Shown here: one piece after another, positions 50,447 to 58,066 of the stretch
How positions within the stretch are numbered: the stretch's first letter is position 1
Layout: the number at the start of each line of letters is the position of its first letter
NCBI GenBank assembly: GCA_944368155.1
Contig: CALVWW010000002.1
Location: 186,001-250,000 of the forward strand
Length of the DNA: 64,000 bases
From: an uncultured Clostridia bacterium
Lineage (GTDB): Bacteria > Bacillota > Clostridia > Christensenellales > Borkfalkiaceae
Direction of reading: 5' to 3'
Notes under the pieces: generated by a model
What the model saw: only the letters and a program-made list of their open reading frames with translations
Databases searched by the model: none
What the model was told of the DNA's origin: nothing
Position numbers and translations under genes: made by a program

Positions 50447-53131
50447 TTACGCCGCTCTGCGCTTTGAACGTATCTTGCCTGCAACGGTACGCACGAGCTT
50501 TACAATCTCGGATACGGCGATTATCGAAAGCGACATTGCGAACACTTTGAGCCAGTCGATAATATTCAGGCCGTTGGTGTCGAACACCGTGCCGCCGAAC
50601 TGAGTGATTATTATCTGCAGAACGAAGGTACCTGCAAACACGGCGAGCATGATATGGTTCTTGAGGAAATTTTTGAAGATGCTTGCATTGCCCAGCTCGC
50701 GCGCGTTGAAGGCGTTGAACAGCTGGAAGAGAACAAACAACGTGAATACCGCAGTTTCCTCATGTCCCGCCGCTATGGCAAGGAAGTTGAACTCAACCTG
50801 CAAAATCACAACCAGTGTCATGAACAGGCCGTTGACAATAATGCGTGAGAGCATATCCTTCGAAACAATGCTCGAATTCCTCGGCGTGGGGCTGCGGTCC
50901 ATAAGACCGTTGCGCATGGGTTCGAGTCCGAGCGTCACCGCGGGAGGGCCGTCCATGATGAGGTTTATCCACAGCATCTGTATTGCTGTGAAGGGGTTGC
51001 CTATGTTGAGCACAACGCAGATAAATACTATGAGCACGGACGAAAGGTTTACCGTGAGCTGGAACTGAATGAAGCGCTGGAAATTTTCATAAATTCCCCT
51101 GCCCCACTGCACGGCCTTTACAATCGTGGAGAACGAATCGTCTAAAAGCACGATGTCGCTCGCCTCTTTCGAAACTTCGGTGCCGGTTATGCCCATTGCA
51201 ACGCCTACGTCGGCGTTCTTGATTGCCGGTGCGTCGTTTATGCCGTCGCCCGTTACCGCAACGACGTTACCCTGCGCTTTGAGCGCCTTTACCACGCGCA
51301 TCTTTATTACGGGCGTGGAACGCGCTATTACGCGAATCTTTTTGATTATCTCGGAGAACTCCTCATCGGAGAGGTTCTCCACGTCCTTGGCCTCGACGGC
51401 TATATGCTCGTCGTCCAGAATTCCGAGCTGGGTAGCTATCGCCTTGGCGGTAATGATATTGTCGCCCGTGAGCATCTTTATGTCTATACCCGCATGGCGG
51501 CAGCGCTCTACCGCGGCAAACACGTCGGCTCGGAGCGGGTCGCTTATTACGACGAAGCCGTCGAAAATCATGTTGCTCTCTACGAGAGCGCGTTCCTCGC
51601 CGAAGTCGTATTCGCGCTCCAAGGTGCGGTGAGCAAAGCCGATTACCCTGCCCGCCTGCGCCTGATAGGAAGCTATCGCGTCCTCGGCGGCCTTTTTATC
51701 TTCGGGAGCCATATTGCACATGGCAATTATTTTTTCGGGGCTGCCCTTTGTGTAAGCTATGACTTCTCCCATTTCCTCCACTACCGTTGTCATGTTCTTG
51801 GTCTCGGAGGAGAAGGGGTAGCGGTGCACCTGCCTGTAGCCGCTGCGCACCGACTGATATTCCACGCCCGACTTGTGCGCGGCAACGAGCATTGCGCACT
51901 CTGTAGGGTTGCCTATAAATTCCGTTCTGTCGCCGTTGAAGTGCACATCTGCGGTGGAATTGACGCAGAAGTTGCGCATCATAGAGGTATCTGCGGGAAT
52001 TTCCGAAGGAGCGAGGCGGGTATTGCCGAGCTGCACATCGGTCACGGTCATCCTGTTCTCCGTTAAAGTTCCCGTTTTATCCGAACAGATTACGTTGATG
52101 CAGCCGACAGTTTCACACGCGACAAGTTTTTTGACGAGCGCGTTCTGCTTTGACATTTTGATAATGTTTATCGCAAGCGTTACAGCCACTATCGTGGGCA
52201 GGCCCTCGGGAACTGCGGCGACAATAAGAACTATACTGTCGATAAACGCGGCGGAAATTTCGCGGAATATTTCTGCGCCGTCGGCGGGGAATCCGGCTAC
52301 GGCAAGCTCTATTATCTGAATTATAAATATAAGAGCGGCGGCGATGGCGCCGATGAGAGTTATTAATTTGCCGAGTTTTGCAAGCTTTTCCTGAAGAGGC
52401 GTGCTCGACTTATCCTGATTTGTGAGCTCGCGTGCAATTTTGCCGAATTCGGTATTGTCGCCAACGCCCGTTATGACCGCCTTGCCAGAGCCGCCCGTTA
52501 TAAAGCAACCCGAATAGAGCATATTGTGCCTTTCGGCAACGGGAGTATTTTCAGCCGCGCAAACAAAGGACGCGTCCTTATGCACCGCCATGCTCTCACC
52601 GGTTAAAGCGCTCTCGTCGGACATGAGCTGAGTGCTCTCTATAAGTCTGCCGTCGGCGGGAAGTTTTGCGCCCGTCTCCACGCAGAGAATATCGCCGACT
52701 ACCACCTCTTTCTGCGGTATCATCTTCACGTCGCCGTCGCGTATGACTTTGACGAGCGTATCCTCGCCCATACGCGCAAGCGCTTCGAACGCCTTGGCGC
52801 TCCTGTGTTCCATCACCACCGATATAGCGACGGAAATAACTATCGCTACGACGATGCCCACACATTCAATCCAGTCGAATTCGCCGCCCATGACCACGTT
52901 TACGATTTGCACGGCAATGGTAATGGCGAGCGCTACAAGCAGGATAATGAGCATCGGTTCGCAGATTGCTTCCCAGATACGGCGAAGAATGGACTTGGGT
53001 TTTTCGCGCGTGAACTGGTTTTCGCCGTTTGCGCGCCTGCTCTCTTCCACTTCAGCGGCAGTAAGGCCCTTGCTCGGGTCCACGCCCTTTTCGGCGAGCA
53101 CGTCGCGCGATGACTGCATGTACTCTTTCAT
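50447..53131 (-). CDS. Second cation-transporting P-type ATPase (PMCA-like)
   Basis: An 894-residue P2-type ATPase, a paralogue of the one at 31266. TGES, VAAVPEGLPTIVAVTL (TM4), CSDKTGTLTENRM, YTKGSPEKI and TGDGINDAPAIKNADVGVAMG are intact; MLWINLIMDGPPAVTLGLEP is TM6. The DGPPA sequence replaces the TDSLPA of the first pump, nearer to plasma-membrane Ca2+ pumps. ATG 53131 has GGAGGG upstream. A yybP-ykoY-like leader precedes it, so it is probably a Mn2+/Ca2+ exporter controlled by the metal. Confidence 0.92.
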   Translation of the reverse strand: MKEYMQSSRDVLAEKGVDPSKGLTAAEVEESRRANGENQFTREKPKSILRRIWEAICEPMLIILLVALAITIAVQIVNVVMGGEFDWIECVGIVVAIVISVAISVVMEHRSAKAFEALARMGEDTLVKVIRDGDVKMIPQKEVVVGDILCVETGAKLPADGRLIESTQLMSDESALTGESMAVHKDASFVCAAENTPVAERHNMLYSGCFITGGSGKAVITGVGDNTEFGKIARELTNQDKSSTPLQEKLAKLGKLITLIGAIAAALIFIIQIIELAVAGFPADGAEIFREISAAFIDSIVLIVAAVPEGLPTIVAVTLAINIIKMSKQNALVKKLVACETVGCINVICSDKTGTLTENRMTVTDVQLGNTRLAPSEIPADTSMMRNFCVNSTADVHFNGDRTEFIGNPTECAMLVAAHKSGVEYQSVRSGYRQVHRYPFSSETKNMTTVVEEMGEVIAYTKGSPEKIIAMCNMAPEDKKAAEDAIASYQAQAGRVIGFAHRTLEREYDFGEERALVESNMIFDGFVVISDPLRADVFAAVERCRHAGIDIKMLTGDNIITAKAIATQLGILDDEHIAVEAKDVENLSDEEFSEIIKKIRVIARSTPVIKMRVVKALKAQGNVVAVTGDGINDAPAIKNADVGVAMGITGTEVSKEASDIVLLDDSFSTIVKAVQWGRGIYENFQRFIQFQLTVNLSSVLIVFICVVLNIGNPFTAIQMLWINLIMDGPPAVTLGLEPMRNGLMDRSPTPRNSSIVSKDMLSRIIVNGLFMTLVVILQVEFNFLAIAAGHEETAVFTLFVLFQLFNAFNARELGNASIFKNFLKNHIMLAVFAGTFVLQIIITQFGGTVFDTNGLNIIDWLKVFAMSLSIIAVSEIVKLVRTVAGKIRSKRRAA

Positions 53132-53177
53132 TAAAGCCCTCCGTTTTTTGTATGCCGCAAAAGCGGCACCGATATAC

Positions 53178-53212
53178 AAAAAAATACCCGTAAGCTACCT
53201 TTAAGCTTACGG
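53178..53212 (-). terminator. Leader terminator of the second P-type ATPase
   Basis: CCGTAAGC and GCTTACGG pair and are followed by ATTTTTTT on the minus strand, ~47 nt before the start codon. It is the expected expression platform of the leader riboswitch. Confidence 0.8.
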
Positions 53213-53214
53213 TT

Positions 53215-53343
53215 CGAAAAGGACTCCGTATAGCCAGAAGGTTATACGTGAGTCTGATAATTTAAGGCAGGCCAGGCTTGAAGCCACGATGTTGGTTGAC
53301 TGCCACTCGCCTGAATAAGCGAGCTTACTACTCCCCCACGGGA
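53215..53343 (-). promoter_or_regulatory. Putative yybP-ykoY (manganese) riboswitch
   Basis: The minus strand has GGGGGAGTAGTAAGC (53322-53336), the hallmark GGGGAGUAG segment, then GCTCGC/GCGAGT and GGCAG/CTGCC pairings around AGTCAACCAACATCGTGGC, and a GACTC/GAGTC hairpin with GTATA/TATAC before the terminator. Position ahead of a P-type ATPase agrees with the class. Confidence 0.65.
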
Positions 53344-53490
53344 TTTAATTGTAATTAGATATTAACAAAAGTGCAGAAATTTGTCAAACGAATAAGACAA
53401 AAAATTTTTAAAAATAAGCAAAATTTTACAGCGCTGCAAATGCGGTGCAAACTCGGCGCAACCACCCTGCGCCAAAAATCCGGGCGGGGT

Positions 53491-54084
53491 TTAAACGGCG
53501 CGCGCAGTCTGCTCCTCGTCGTCGAAATGCGCCACCGCCCCCTTTGAAAGTATAGTATATTCGATAAAACGTGCGGCCTGCGCGCAGTTTACCACATATT
53601 TTACCGACTTTTTTACAATATTTTTGCCGTCGGAAATAAAAAATATCACCTTCCCGTAGTTGAGATTGCCCGAGTAAGCCCAGCCGTTCAACACAAACGC
53701 CAGTTTTGCACGCGAAGATTTTACCCCGACAATTTTATCGGCGGGAATATACTCGCGCTCTCCGCTCTTGTGGCAGAGCACGAAGAAACCGTCGTGCCGG
53801 TATGCAACGGTATACGGTGCGGCGGAGGCGCTTGTGCCGGCGTCGGAGAGGGCGCGGCGGAATATCAGCGCGCACATAACTGCGTCAAGCACGACAAGCA
53901 CAGCTGTGAGCGGCCAGAACAACGCGGGTATGCTGCGGAAAAGAAACACGTTGAAAGCCTGAACGAGCACGAGAATGAATATGCTTAAAAGAATCGCAAG
54001 AAAGACTGAACCGGTTATCGCCTCTCTTTTATTTATTATCACCCTGCCTGCAAGCGGTGTGAGCTTTACTCCGTCCTCTGTCAT
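53491..54084 (-). CDS. Membrane protein with PH-like C-terminal domain
   Basis: A 197-residue protein. Two transmembrane helices (about residues 25-45 and 53-72) follow a short polar N-terminus. The C-terminal ~110 residues form an alternating hydrophobic pattern (TVAYRHDGFFVLC...YIPADKIVGVKSS...VIFFISDGKNIVKKSVKYVVNCAQAARFI) like bacterial PH domains of small membrane proteins; this is a resemblance only. GGAGGAGGG fixes ATG 54084 against a much longer open frame. Function unknown. Confidence 0.7.
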   Translation of the reverse strand: MTEDGVKLTPLAGRVIINKREAITGSVFLAILLSIFILVLVQAFNVFLFRSIPALFWPLTAVLVVLDAVMCALIFRRALSDAGTSASAAPYTVAYRHDGFFVLCHKSGEREYIPADKIVGVKSSRAKLAFVLNGWAYSGNLNYGKVIFFISDGKNIVKKSVKYVVNCAQAARFIEYTILSKGAVAHFDDEEQTARAV

Positions 54085-54312
54085 TTTTCCCTCCTCCGCA
54101 ACGACGGCGCAAACTTTAAACAATTTGATTTTATCACCGAAAAAAAGATATGTCAAACGGTGAAATTTTTTAGTTATGCAGCTAAATGTTATTCCAAACT
54201 GACAGTTTTTCGGGCTTGACTTGCATTTCTGCACTAAATTTACCTGATTTTTTGCAAAAAAGGTGCAAATTACGCCTGCCCGCACTCTTTGCGGTAAAAT
54301 TGAATTATACAT

Positions 54313-54342
54313 AAAAAAATCGGGCGCCTGACCGCACCCGAT
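54313..54342 (-). terminator. Terminator of the STAS gene
   Basis: ATCGGGTGC and GCGCCCGAT pair (one G-U) and are followed by seven T on the minus strand. Confidence 0.85.
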
Positions 54343-54383
54343 AGCATTTCTATTCAGTTTTAATCAGCTGGCGGCCCTGCCGT

Positions 54384-54686
54384 TCATTCCGCCTTGCTTA
54401 TATCTATCAGGGTTGTTATACCCTGCTCGTCGAGCATATCATATAGTTGCTCACTGACATTTATCAGCGACATCTCCACTCCCGCAAGCTTCTTTTTTGT
54501 GGAGAGCAGCAGCATTACCCCCTCTTTGGTGAGACGCCTGACATTGCCGAAATCGATGACGAGTTTCTCAACGCCCGAAAGACTGCTGTTTAAAAACGCC
54601 TCGGTCTGCGGCACACATTCAGAGCACACGTCACCCTCCAGCCAGATTGTGAGAACGGAGCCTTCGCGTTCGCTTTTTATATCCAT
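54384..54686 (-). CDS. STAS-domain protein, anti-sigma-factor-antagonist-like
   Basis: A 100-residue STAS domain of the SpoIIAA/RsbV type, which in regulatory networks binds an anti-sigma kinase when unphosphorylated. LTIWLEGDVCSECVPQTEAFLNSSL and KLVIDFGNVRRLTKEGVMLLLSTKKKL outline the fold. The usual DSSG phosphorylation motif reads TKEG, with Glu where the phosphorylated Ser should be. GGAGG fixes ATG 54686. No kinase or sigma gene is adjacent. Confidence 0.85.
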   Translation of the reverse strand: MDIKSEREGSVLTIWLEGDVCSECVPQTEAFLNSSLSGVEKLVIDFGNVRRLTKEGVMLLLSTKKKLAGVEMSLINVSEQLYDMLDEQGITTLIDISKAE

Positions 54687-55010
54687 AAAACCTCCGCGGC
54701 AGAGGCGCCGCACAAAAGTTATTTTGTTCAGTAAATATAACCCACGGGGAGAATTTTGTCAAGCCTTTTACCGCCTGAAATGACATTGCAAAGGCTTAAA
54801 CAAGAAAGTTTATCACATAAAACGCACGGATTCAGCGGTTGCTGCGAAAGGTCTTTTTATGTTCCCTGCGCGTTTTTGCAAAAGATTGCGCACATAATTG
54901 CCTTTTGCAGAAAAAGCCGATACAACAAAGATTATATTTGCTGCAATGCCTGCATGTGCGCGCCAGCACACAACCCGCAAAAAAATTTTAAAAAATTTTT
55001 GATTTACCCC
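54687..55010. other. Gene-free stretch before the large RNA gene
   Basis: A plus-strand open frame of ~90 codons (54756-55037), rich in Cys, crosses this region but has no ribosome site and runs into the promoter of the RNA gene. No repeat or motif is recognised. Confidence 0.4.
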
Positions 55011-55038
55011 TTGACAAACACAAAATCAATGCTATAAT
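55011..55038 (+). promoter_or_regulatory. Strong promoter of the large noncoding RNA
   Basis: TTGACA (55011-55016), 16 bp, TATAAT (55033-55038): both boxes match the consensus. Transcription should start near 55045. An imperfect palindrome centred on AGCGCT (55067-55089) lies just inside the transcript and may be an operator or a 5' hairpin. Confidence 0.85.
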
Positions 55039-55115
55039 GAAGGTACAAAAAGATAAAAACGAACAAAAAATGTTAGCGCTAAACATTTTGACCAATAACT
55101 TTGAAGAGGTAAAAG

Positions 55116-55130
55116 ATGAAGTTCAAGTAG
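55116..55130 (+). CDS. Mini-ORF 1 (MKFK)
   Basis: Four codons and TAG, with GAGGT 5 nt before the ATG. A CCCC-GAAA-GGGG hairpin follows the stop immediately, as in translation-coupled leaders. Whether it is translated is unknown. Confidence 0.35.
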   Translation: MKFK

Positions 55131-55224
55131 CCCCGAAAGGGGGTCAATGTTATACCGTAGAGCGGGAAGCGCAACGCGTACCGCCCGTTGATATAAATTG
55201 AATAGCAAGAAGGAGGTAAAAACC

Positions 55225-55266
55225 ATGACTAAAAAAATTCTTTACTTCCGCAAAGCTACTACGTAA
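55225..55266 (+). CDS. Mini-ORF 2, 13 residues
   Basis: MTKKILYFRKATT, with AAGGAGGT 7 nt before the ATG, a near-ideal ribosome site. The peptide is basic and has no leader-peptide codon run. Confidence 0.5.
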   Translation: MTKKILYFRKATT

Positions 55267-55283
55267 TCAAGGAGGGTAGTCCA

Positions 55284-55316
55284 ATGAACAGTTTTACCCG
55301 GGAGACCTTATTCTGA
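55284..55316 (+). CDS. Mini-ORF 3, 10 residues
   Basis: MNSFTRETLF, with AAGGAGGG 7 nt before the ATG, 17 nt after the stop of mini-ORF 2. Two such strong sites in a row on tiny frames are unlikely by chance. Confidence 0.5.
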   Translation: MNSFTRETLF

Positions 55317-55773
55317 AAACACGGTTTTAATTTCGCAGGGATTTAAATCGGTTTTCGAAAATCGGGTCTGAAAGCCGGCCGACCGCACGGAACAGAAGAT
55401 GAGCGGAGCAATCCTGAACTAATTTTTAAATAATTCAAACGACCGCAACTTGATGAAAATATTCGTACAAAGAAATTTTTGAGTGACTGAAAGAAAGGAC
55501 TTTCAAATTCCGGATACGAAAATTCTGACAGACGGAAAGTTAAAAACAATTTGCCCGATATTTAAATTGAGGCGCGGAAGCCTGATTTATTAAAAATAAG
55601 ATTGAGGATAGTTCCACTCCCCTTTAAAGCCGCAAGGAAGAGCGATTTGAAGATGCGAGGGACGGAAACTAAGAGATTTAACCTGTATGGCGTTTGCCGC
55701 AAGTGCATATGATGGCACCGTAAACAGCGGAAGCGGGTCTCGAAATTAAAATTTAATAACTTTGTAAACAATA

Positions 55774-55802
55774 CCTGCACAGACGTAATTGTGCAGGTTT
55801 TT
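55774..55802 (+). terminator. Terminator of the large noncoding RNA
   Basis: CCTGCACA and TGTGCAGG with an 8-nt loop, followed by TTTTT. Confidence 0.9.
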
Positions 55803-55879
55803 GTGCCCGAGTTGCCGATTTACGGGAAGGCGCGCATTCCCCCACCGCTGAAATGTTTGCAAAATCGGTCGAGCAGAGG

Positions 55880-56295
55880 GTTACAAAAATATAAGAGCCG
55901 CGGGGCAGATGAAACTCCACGCACAAAACAAGCAGGTATTATTTAAAAATTACGGTGCACGGTAATTCATCTGAATGCAAATTAGCGGACCCTGCGCCTT
56001 TAGAAGACTTTTTTATTAAAGCTGCGGAGCATTCCGCAAACAACATGAACGGCGCGACGCCGTGCAACTCACCGGGACAGGAATTTTGTCGCAGACGGAA
56101 GCAAAAGAGCCTTAAAGCCGCAATGTTGCGGCAAAGAAAATCAGCGCAGTGCAGCACGGAAGCGTGCGGGATTTGGGCACCCGCAAAGCTGCATAAATTT
56201 AAGGTCTGCGGGGAGGATGAGGCTATTCCCTCTCCGCCTGCCGTTTGCGAATCATGTATCACCTGTGCGGAAATTCCGCACAGGTGATATTTTTT
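55880..56295 (+). ncRNA. Second hairpin-rich noncoding RNA candidate
   Basis: About 400 nt with a chain of local hairpins: ATTACG/GGTAAT (about 55952), TGCGGA-GCA-TTCCGCA (56022), ACGGCG-CGA-CGCCGT (56050), GCCGCAA-TG-TTGCGGC (56117), GCACG-GAAG-CGTGC (56154), TGCGGG/CCCGCA (56167-56187) and GCGGGGAG/CTCTCCGC (56206-56237), ending in a strong plus-strand terminator. No clear promoter was found; it may start weakly near 55880 or arise by read-through from the first RNA. A 110-codon open frame crosses it but lacks a ribosome site. Confidence 0.5.
56257..56295 (+). terminator. Terminator after the second RNA candidate
   Basis: TATCACCTGTGCGG and CCGCACAGGTGATA form a 14-bp stem followed by six T on the plus strand. 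Confidence 0.9.
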
Positions 56296-56402
56296 GTTTA
56301 CACGTTATTATATTTGCGCGGGATGCCCGTCTTTGCATAATATGCGCCGCGAAACGAGTAATCGTAATGCAGCCGAAGATTTACCGCGGCATTTTAACGC
56401 GG

Positions 56403-57269
56403 TCAACTCTGCTCTTCAAGCAAAGAGAGCACGTTTAAATCGGCGGAAATGCAAACCGATTGCGCGGCTATTTCTTCGGGTGCGTATGCCATGTCGAGAT
56501 TGATGCACGCATAGCGCGCATTTTTATTTTTATACGTCATCCGCCAGAAAGGATATTTTATAATCACAGGCGTATTCATGCCTACTCCGAGCTCGAGAAA
56601 GAGAATGCGGCCGCCTGAATTCCGGTCTAAAAATTTATTGTACCTGGCGCACGCCGCATGCCAGCCCTCGTCCTCTACAAACTTGTCGTCGGCGCGCAGA
56701 TTCAATGTCATTTCCCTGCCGCACACCGGACAACGGGGAATGAGCCGCGCGGGTATCTTCATATCCCTCTGCTCCCTCACCATTGCGCGCACGGCTGCCT
56801 CGTTATCATAAGTTTTATTGCAGCATGGCCCCGAACACTGAAAAAGGCCGTAGTCGCCCTGTGTATAAAACAGCCTGTCTTTATCGAACCCCGCTACCTG
56901 AAAGCGATGGTCTACGTTTGTGGTGATGACAAAATAATTTTTATGCTTCACAAGCCGCAAAAGGCTGTCGTAAACCCCGCCGGCAGGCTGGTCGTAACGG
57001 TTCACAAAGATATAGCGCGACCAGAACGCCCAGAACTCCTCGCGCGAAGGGAAGGGATAGAATCCGCCCGTATACATATCGTGAAAACCAAACTTTTTTT
57101 CGAAATCGGAAAAATATTTTTCGAACCTCGCTCCCGAATAGGTAAAGCCCGCGGCGGCAGAAAGTCCGGCACCCGCGCCTATCAATACCGCCTCGGCTCC
57201 ATTCAGCCAGCTTCCTAACTTTTTGAGTTTTCCGTAAATTTCATCCGCCTTAGGCAAGTTCATGTTCAT
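56403..57269 (-). CDS. Sirtuin of the macrodomain-linked class M (SirTM-like)
   Basis: A 288-residue Sir2-family protein. LIGAGAGLSAAAGFTYSG is the NAD loop, ITTNVDHRFQVAGFDKDRLFYTQGDYGLFQC carries the TNxD and catalytic region, and CSGPCCNK with CPVCGREM form the zinc ribbon; ELGVGMNTPVIIKYPFW follows. The FHDMYTGGFYPF block marks the SirTM class, which ADP-ribosylates protein rather than deacetylating it. ATG 57269, with GAGGA 5 nt upstream, lies within the end of the macrodomain gene, so the pair is co-translated. Confidence 0.88.
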   Translation of the reverse strand: MNMNLPKADEIYGKLKKLGSWLNGAEAVLIGAGAGLSAAAGFTYSGARFEKYFSDFEKKFGFHDMYTGGFYPFPSREEFWAFWSRYIFVNRYDQPAGGVYDSLLRLVKHKNYFVITTNVDHRFQVAGFDKDRLFYTQGDYGLFQCSGPCCNKTYDNEAAVRAMVREQRDMKIPARLIPRCPVCGREMTLNLRADDKFVEDEGWHAACARYNKFLDRNSGGRILFLELGVGMNTPVIIKYPFWRMTYKNKNARYACINLDMAYAPEEIAAQSVCISADLNVLSLLEEQS

Positions 57270-58005
57270 AAATATCCTCGTCCTCCGCTGTAAACACATT
57301 AAAGACGACCTTCAGGCTGTTGCAGCAGCTTTTAAGCCAGTCCTTTACCGTTGAAACTGCGAGGGCGCACGCCTCATCCTTCGGGTAGCCGTATACGCCC
57401 GTGGAAATACAGCAGAAAACAATCGAGCCTAGCCCCATCTCCTTTGCCTTGTTCAGGCACGAGAGATAGCAGTTTTTAAGGTCTGCTCTGTTTGTATCGG
57501 TGACCTTTCCATCTACCTGCGGCCCTACGGTGTGGAAAATATATCTGCACGGCAGATTGTAGCCTTTGGTGACGCGCACCCTGCCGTTCGGCTCAAGCGA
57601 GCCGTTCATCATTCCGTTGCAGTCCAGCCGCACCTGCACGCCGGCGGCCGAATGAATTGCATTATCTATGCAACCGTGAAGCGGGATAAAACAGCCGAGC
57701 AAAGCGCAGTTGCATGCATTGACAACGGCATCGGCGTTGAGACGGGTAATATCTCCCCGCCAGAGCGCAATATTGCCGTTGTATTTCAACTTGCCTGCAT
57801 CAACCACTCCCCGCTCGCGAGTGCGGGCTGAGAGATATTCATCCTGCAGTTGCAAAAAATCATCGCTCACGGGCTCGGGCGGCCGTACGTTGCACAGCGC
57901 GCGGAAATAACCGGGCTTTTGCCCGTCGGTAAGCGGGGGCGCTTTTTCGCCGCGCTCCGCACTCAGGATATCAATGAGTTTATCAAGTACAGTGCCGTAA
58001 TTCAT
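57250..58005 (-). CDS. Zinc-dependent macrodomain ADP-ribosylhydrolase
   Basis: A 251-residue protein. An N-terminal helical extension (about residues 1-75) precedes the macrodomain, which begins IALWRGDITRLNADAVVNACN; ALLGCFIPLHGCIDNAIHSAAG carries the Cys/His/Cys zinc ligands of the Zn-macro group, and CCISTGVYGYP is the ADP-ribose phosphate loop. Such enzymes remove ADP-ribose placed by SirTM. ATG 58005 is preferred to TTG 58017. It lies between the FMN/ferredoxin gene and the sirtuin gene on one strand. Confidence 0.9.
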   Translation of the reverse strand: MNYGTVLDKLIDILSAERGEKAPPLTDGQKPGYFRALCNVRPPEPVSDDFLQLQDEYLSARTRERGVVDAGKLKYNGNIALWRGDITRLNADAVVNACNCALLGCFIPLHGCIDNAIHSAAGVQVRLDCNGMMNGSLEPNGRVRVTKGYNLPCRYIFHTVGPQVDGKVTDTNRADLKNCYLSCLNKAKEMGLGSIVFCCISTGVYGYPKDEACALAVSTVKDWLKSCCNSLKVVFNVFTAEDEDIYEHELA

Positions 58006-58066
58006 AAAATTTTCCAACGCCTCAGATGGTACGAATCTGCTTCAGTCTATGTGCGCCGTCTGACTT

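Larger units (their letters stand above)
55045..55802 (+). ncRNA. Large structured noncoding RNA with three mini-ORFs
   Basis: A transcript of about 760 nt is predicted between a consensus promoter and an intrinsic terminator, with no open frame of usual size on the plus strand. The 5' quarter has three mini-ORFs, two of them behind near-perfect ribosome sites. The rest is rich in local hairpins: CCCC-GAAA-GGGG at 55131-55142, GCGGG/CCGCC enclosing GCG-CAA-CGC (about 55162-55193), AGGC-GCGGAA-GCCT (about 55571-55584) and GGCG-TT-TGCC (about 55689). Adenine-rich unpaired stretches and GAAA/GGAA segments recur. It is not rRNA, tmRNA, RNase P, 6S or SRP RNA by the motifs I can check. Size and look fit the large ornate RNAs of Firmicutes (ROOL, GOLLD and similar), but I cannot place it. 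Confidence 0.7.

Noticed and set aside
54756-55037. Cys-rich plus-strand open frame of ~90 codons.
   Set aside because: No ribosome site, and it runs through the consensus promoter of the large RNA.
55955-56287. 110-codon open frame across the second RNA candidate, beginning with GTG.
   Set aside because: No ribosome site, odd composition, and its end lies inside the terminator hairpin; the hairpin chain explains the sequence better.
55045-56295. RNase P RNA, tmRNA, 6S RNA, SRP RNA or a group I/II intron.
   Set aside because: The segments I would expect (RNase P GAGGAAAGUCC, tmRNA acceptor end, intron domain V) are not present on either strand.
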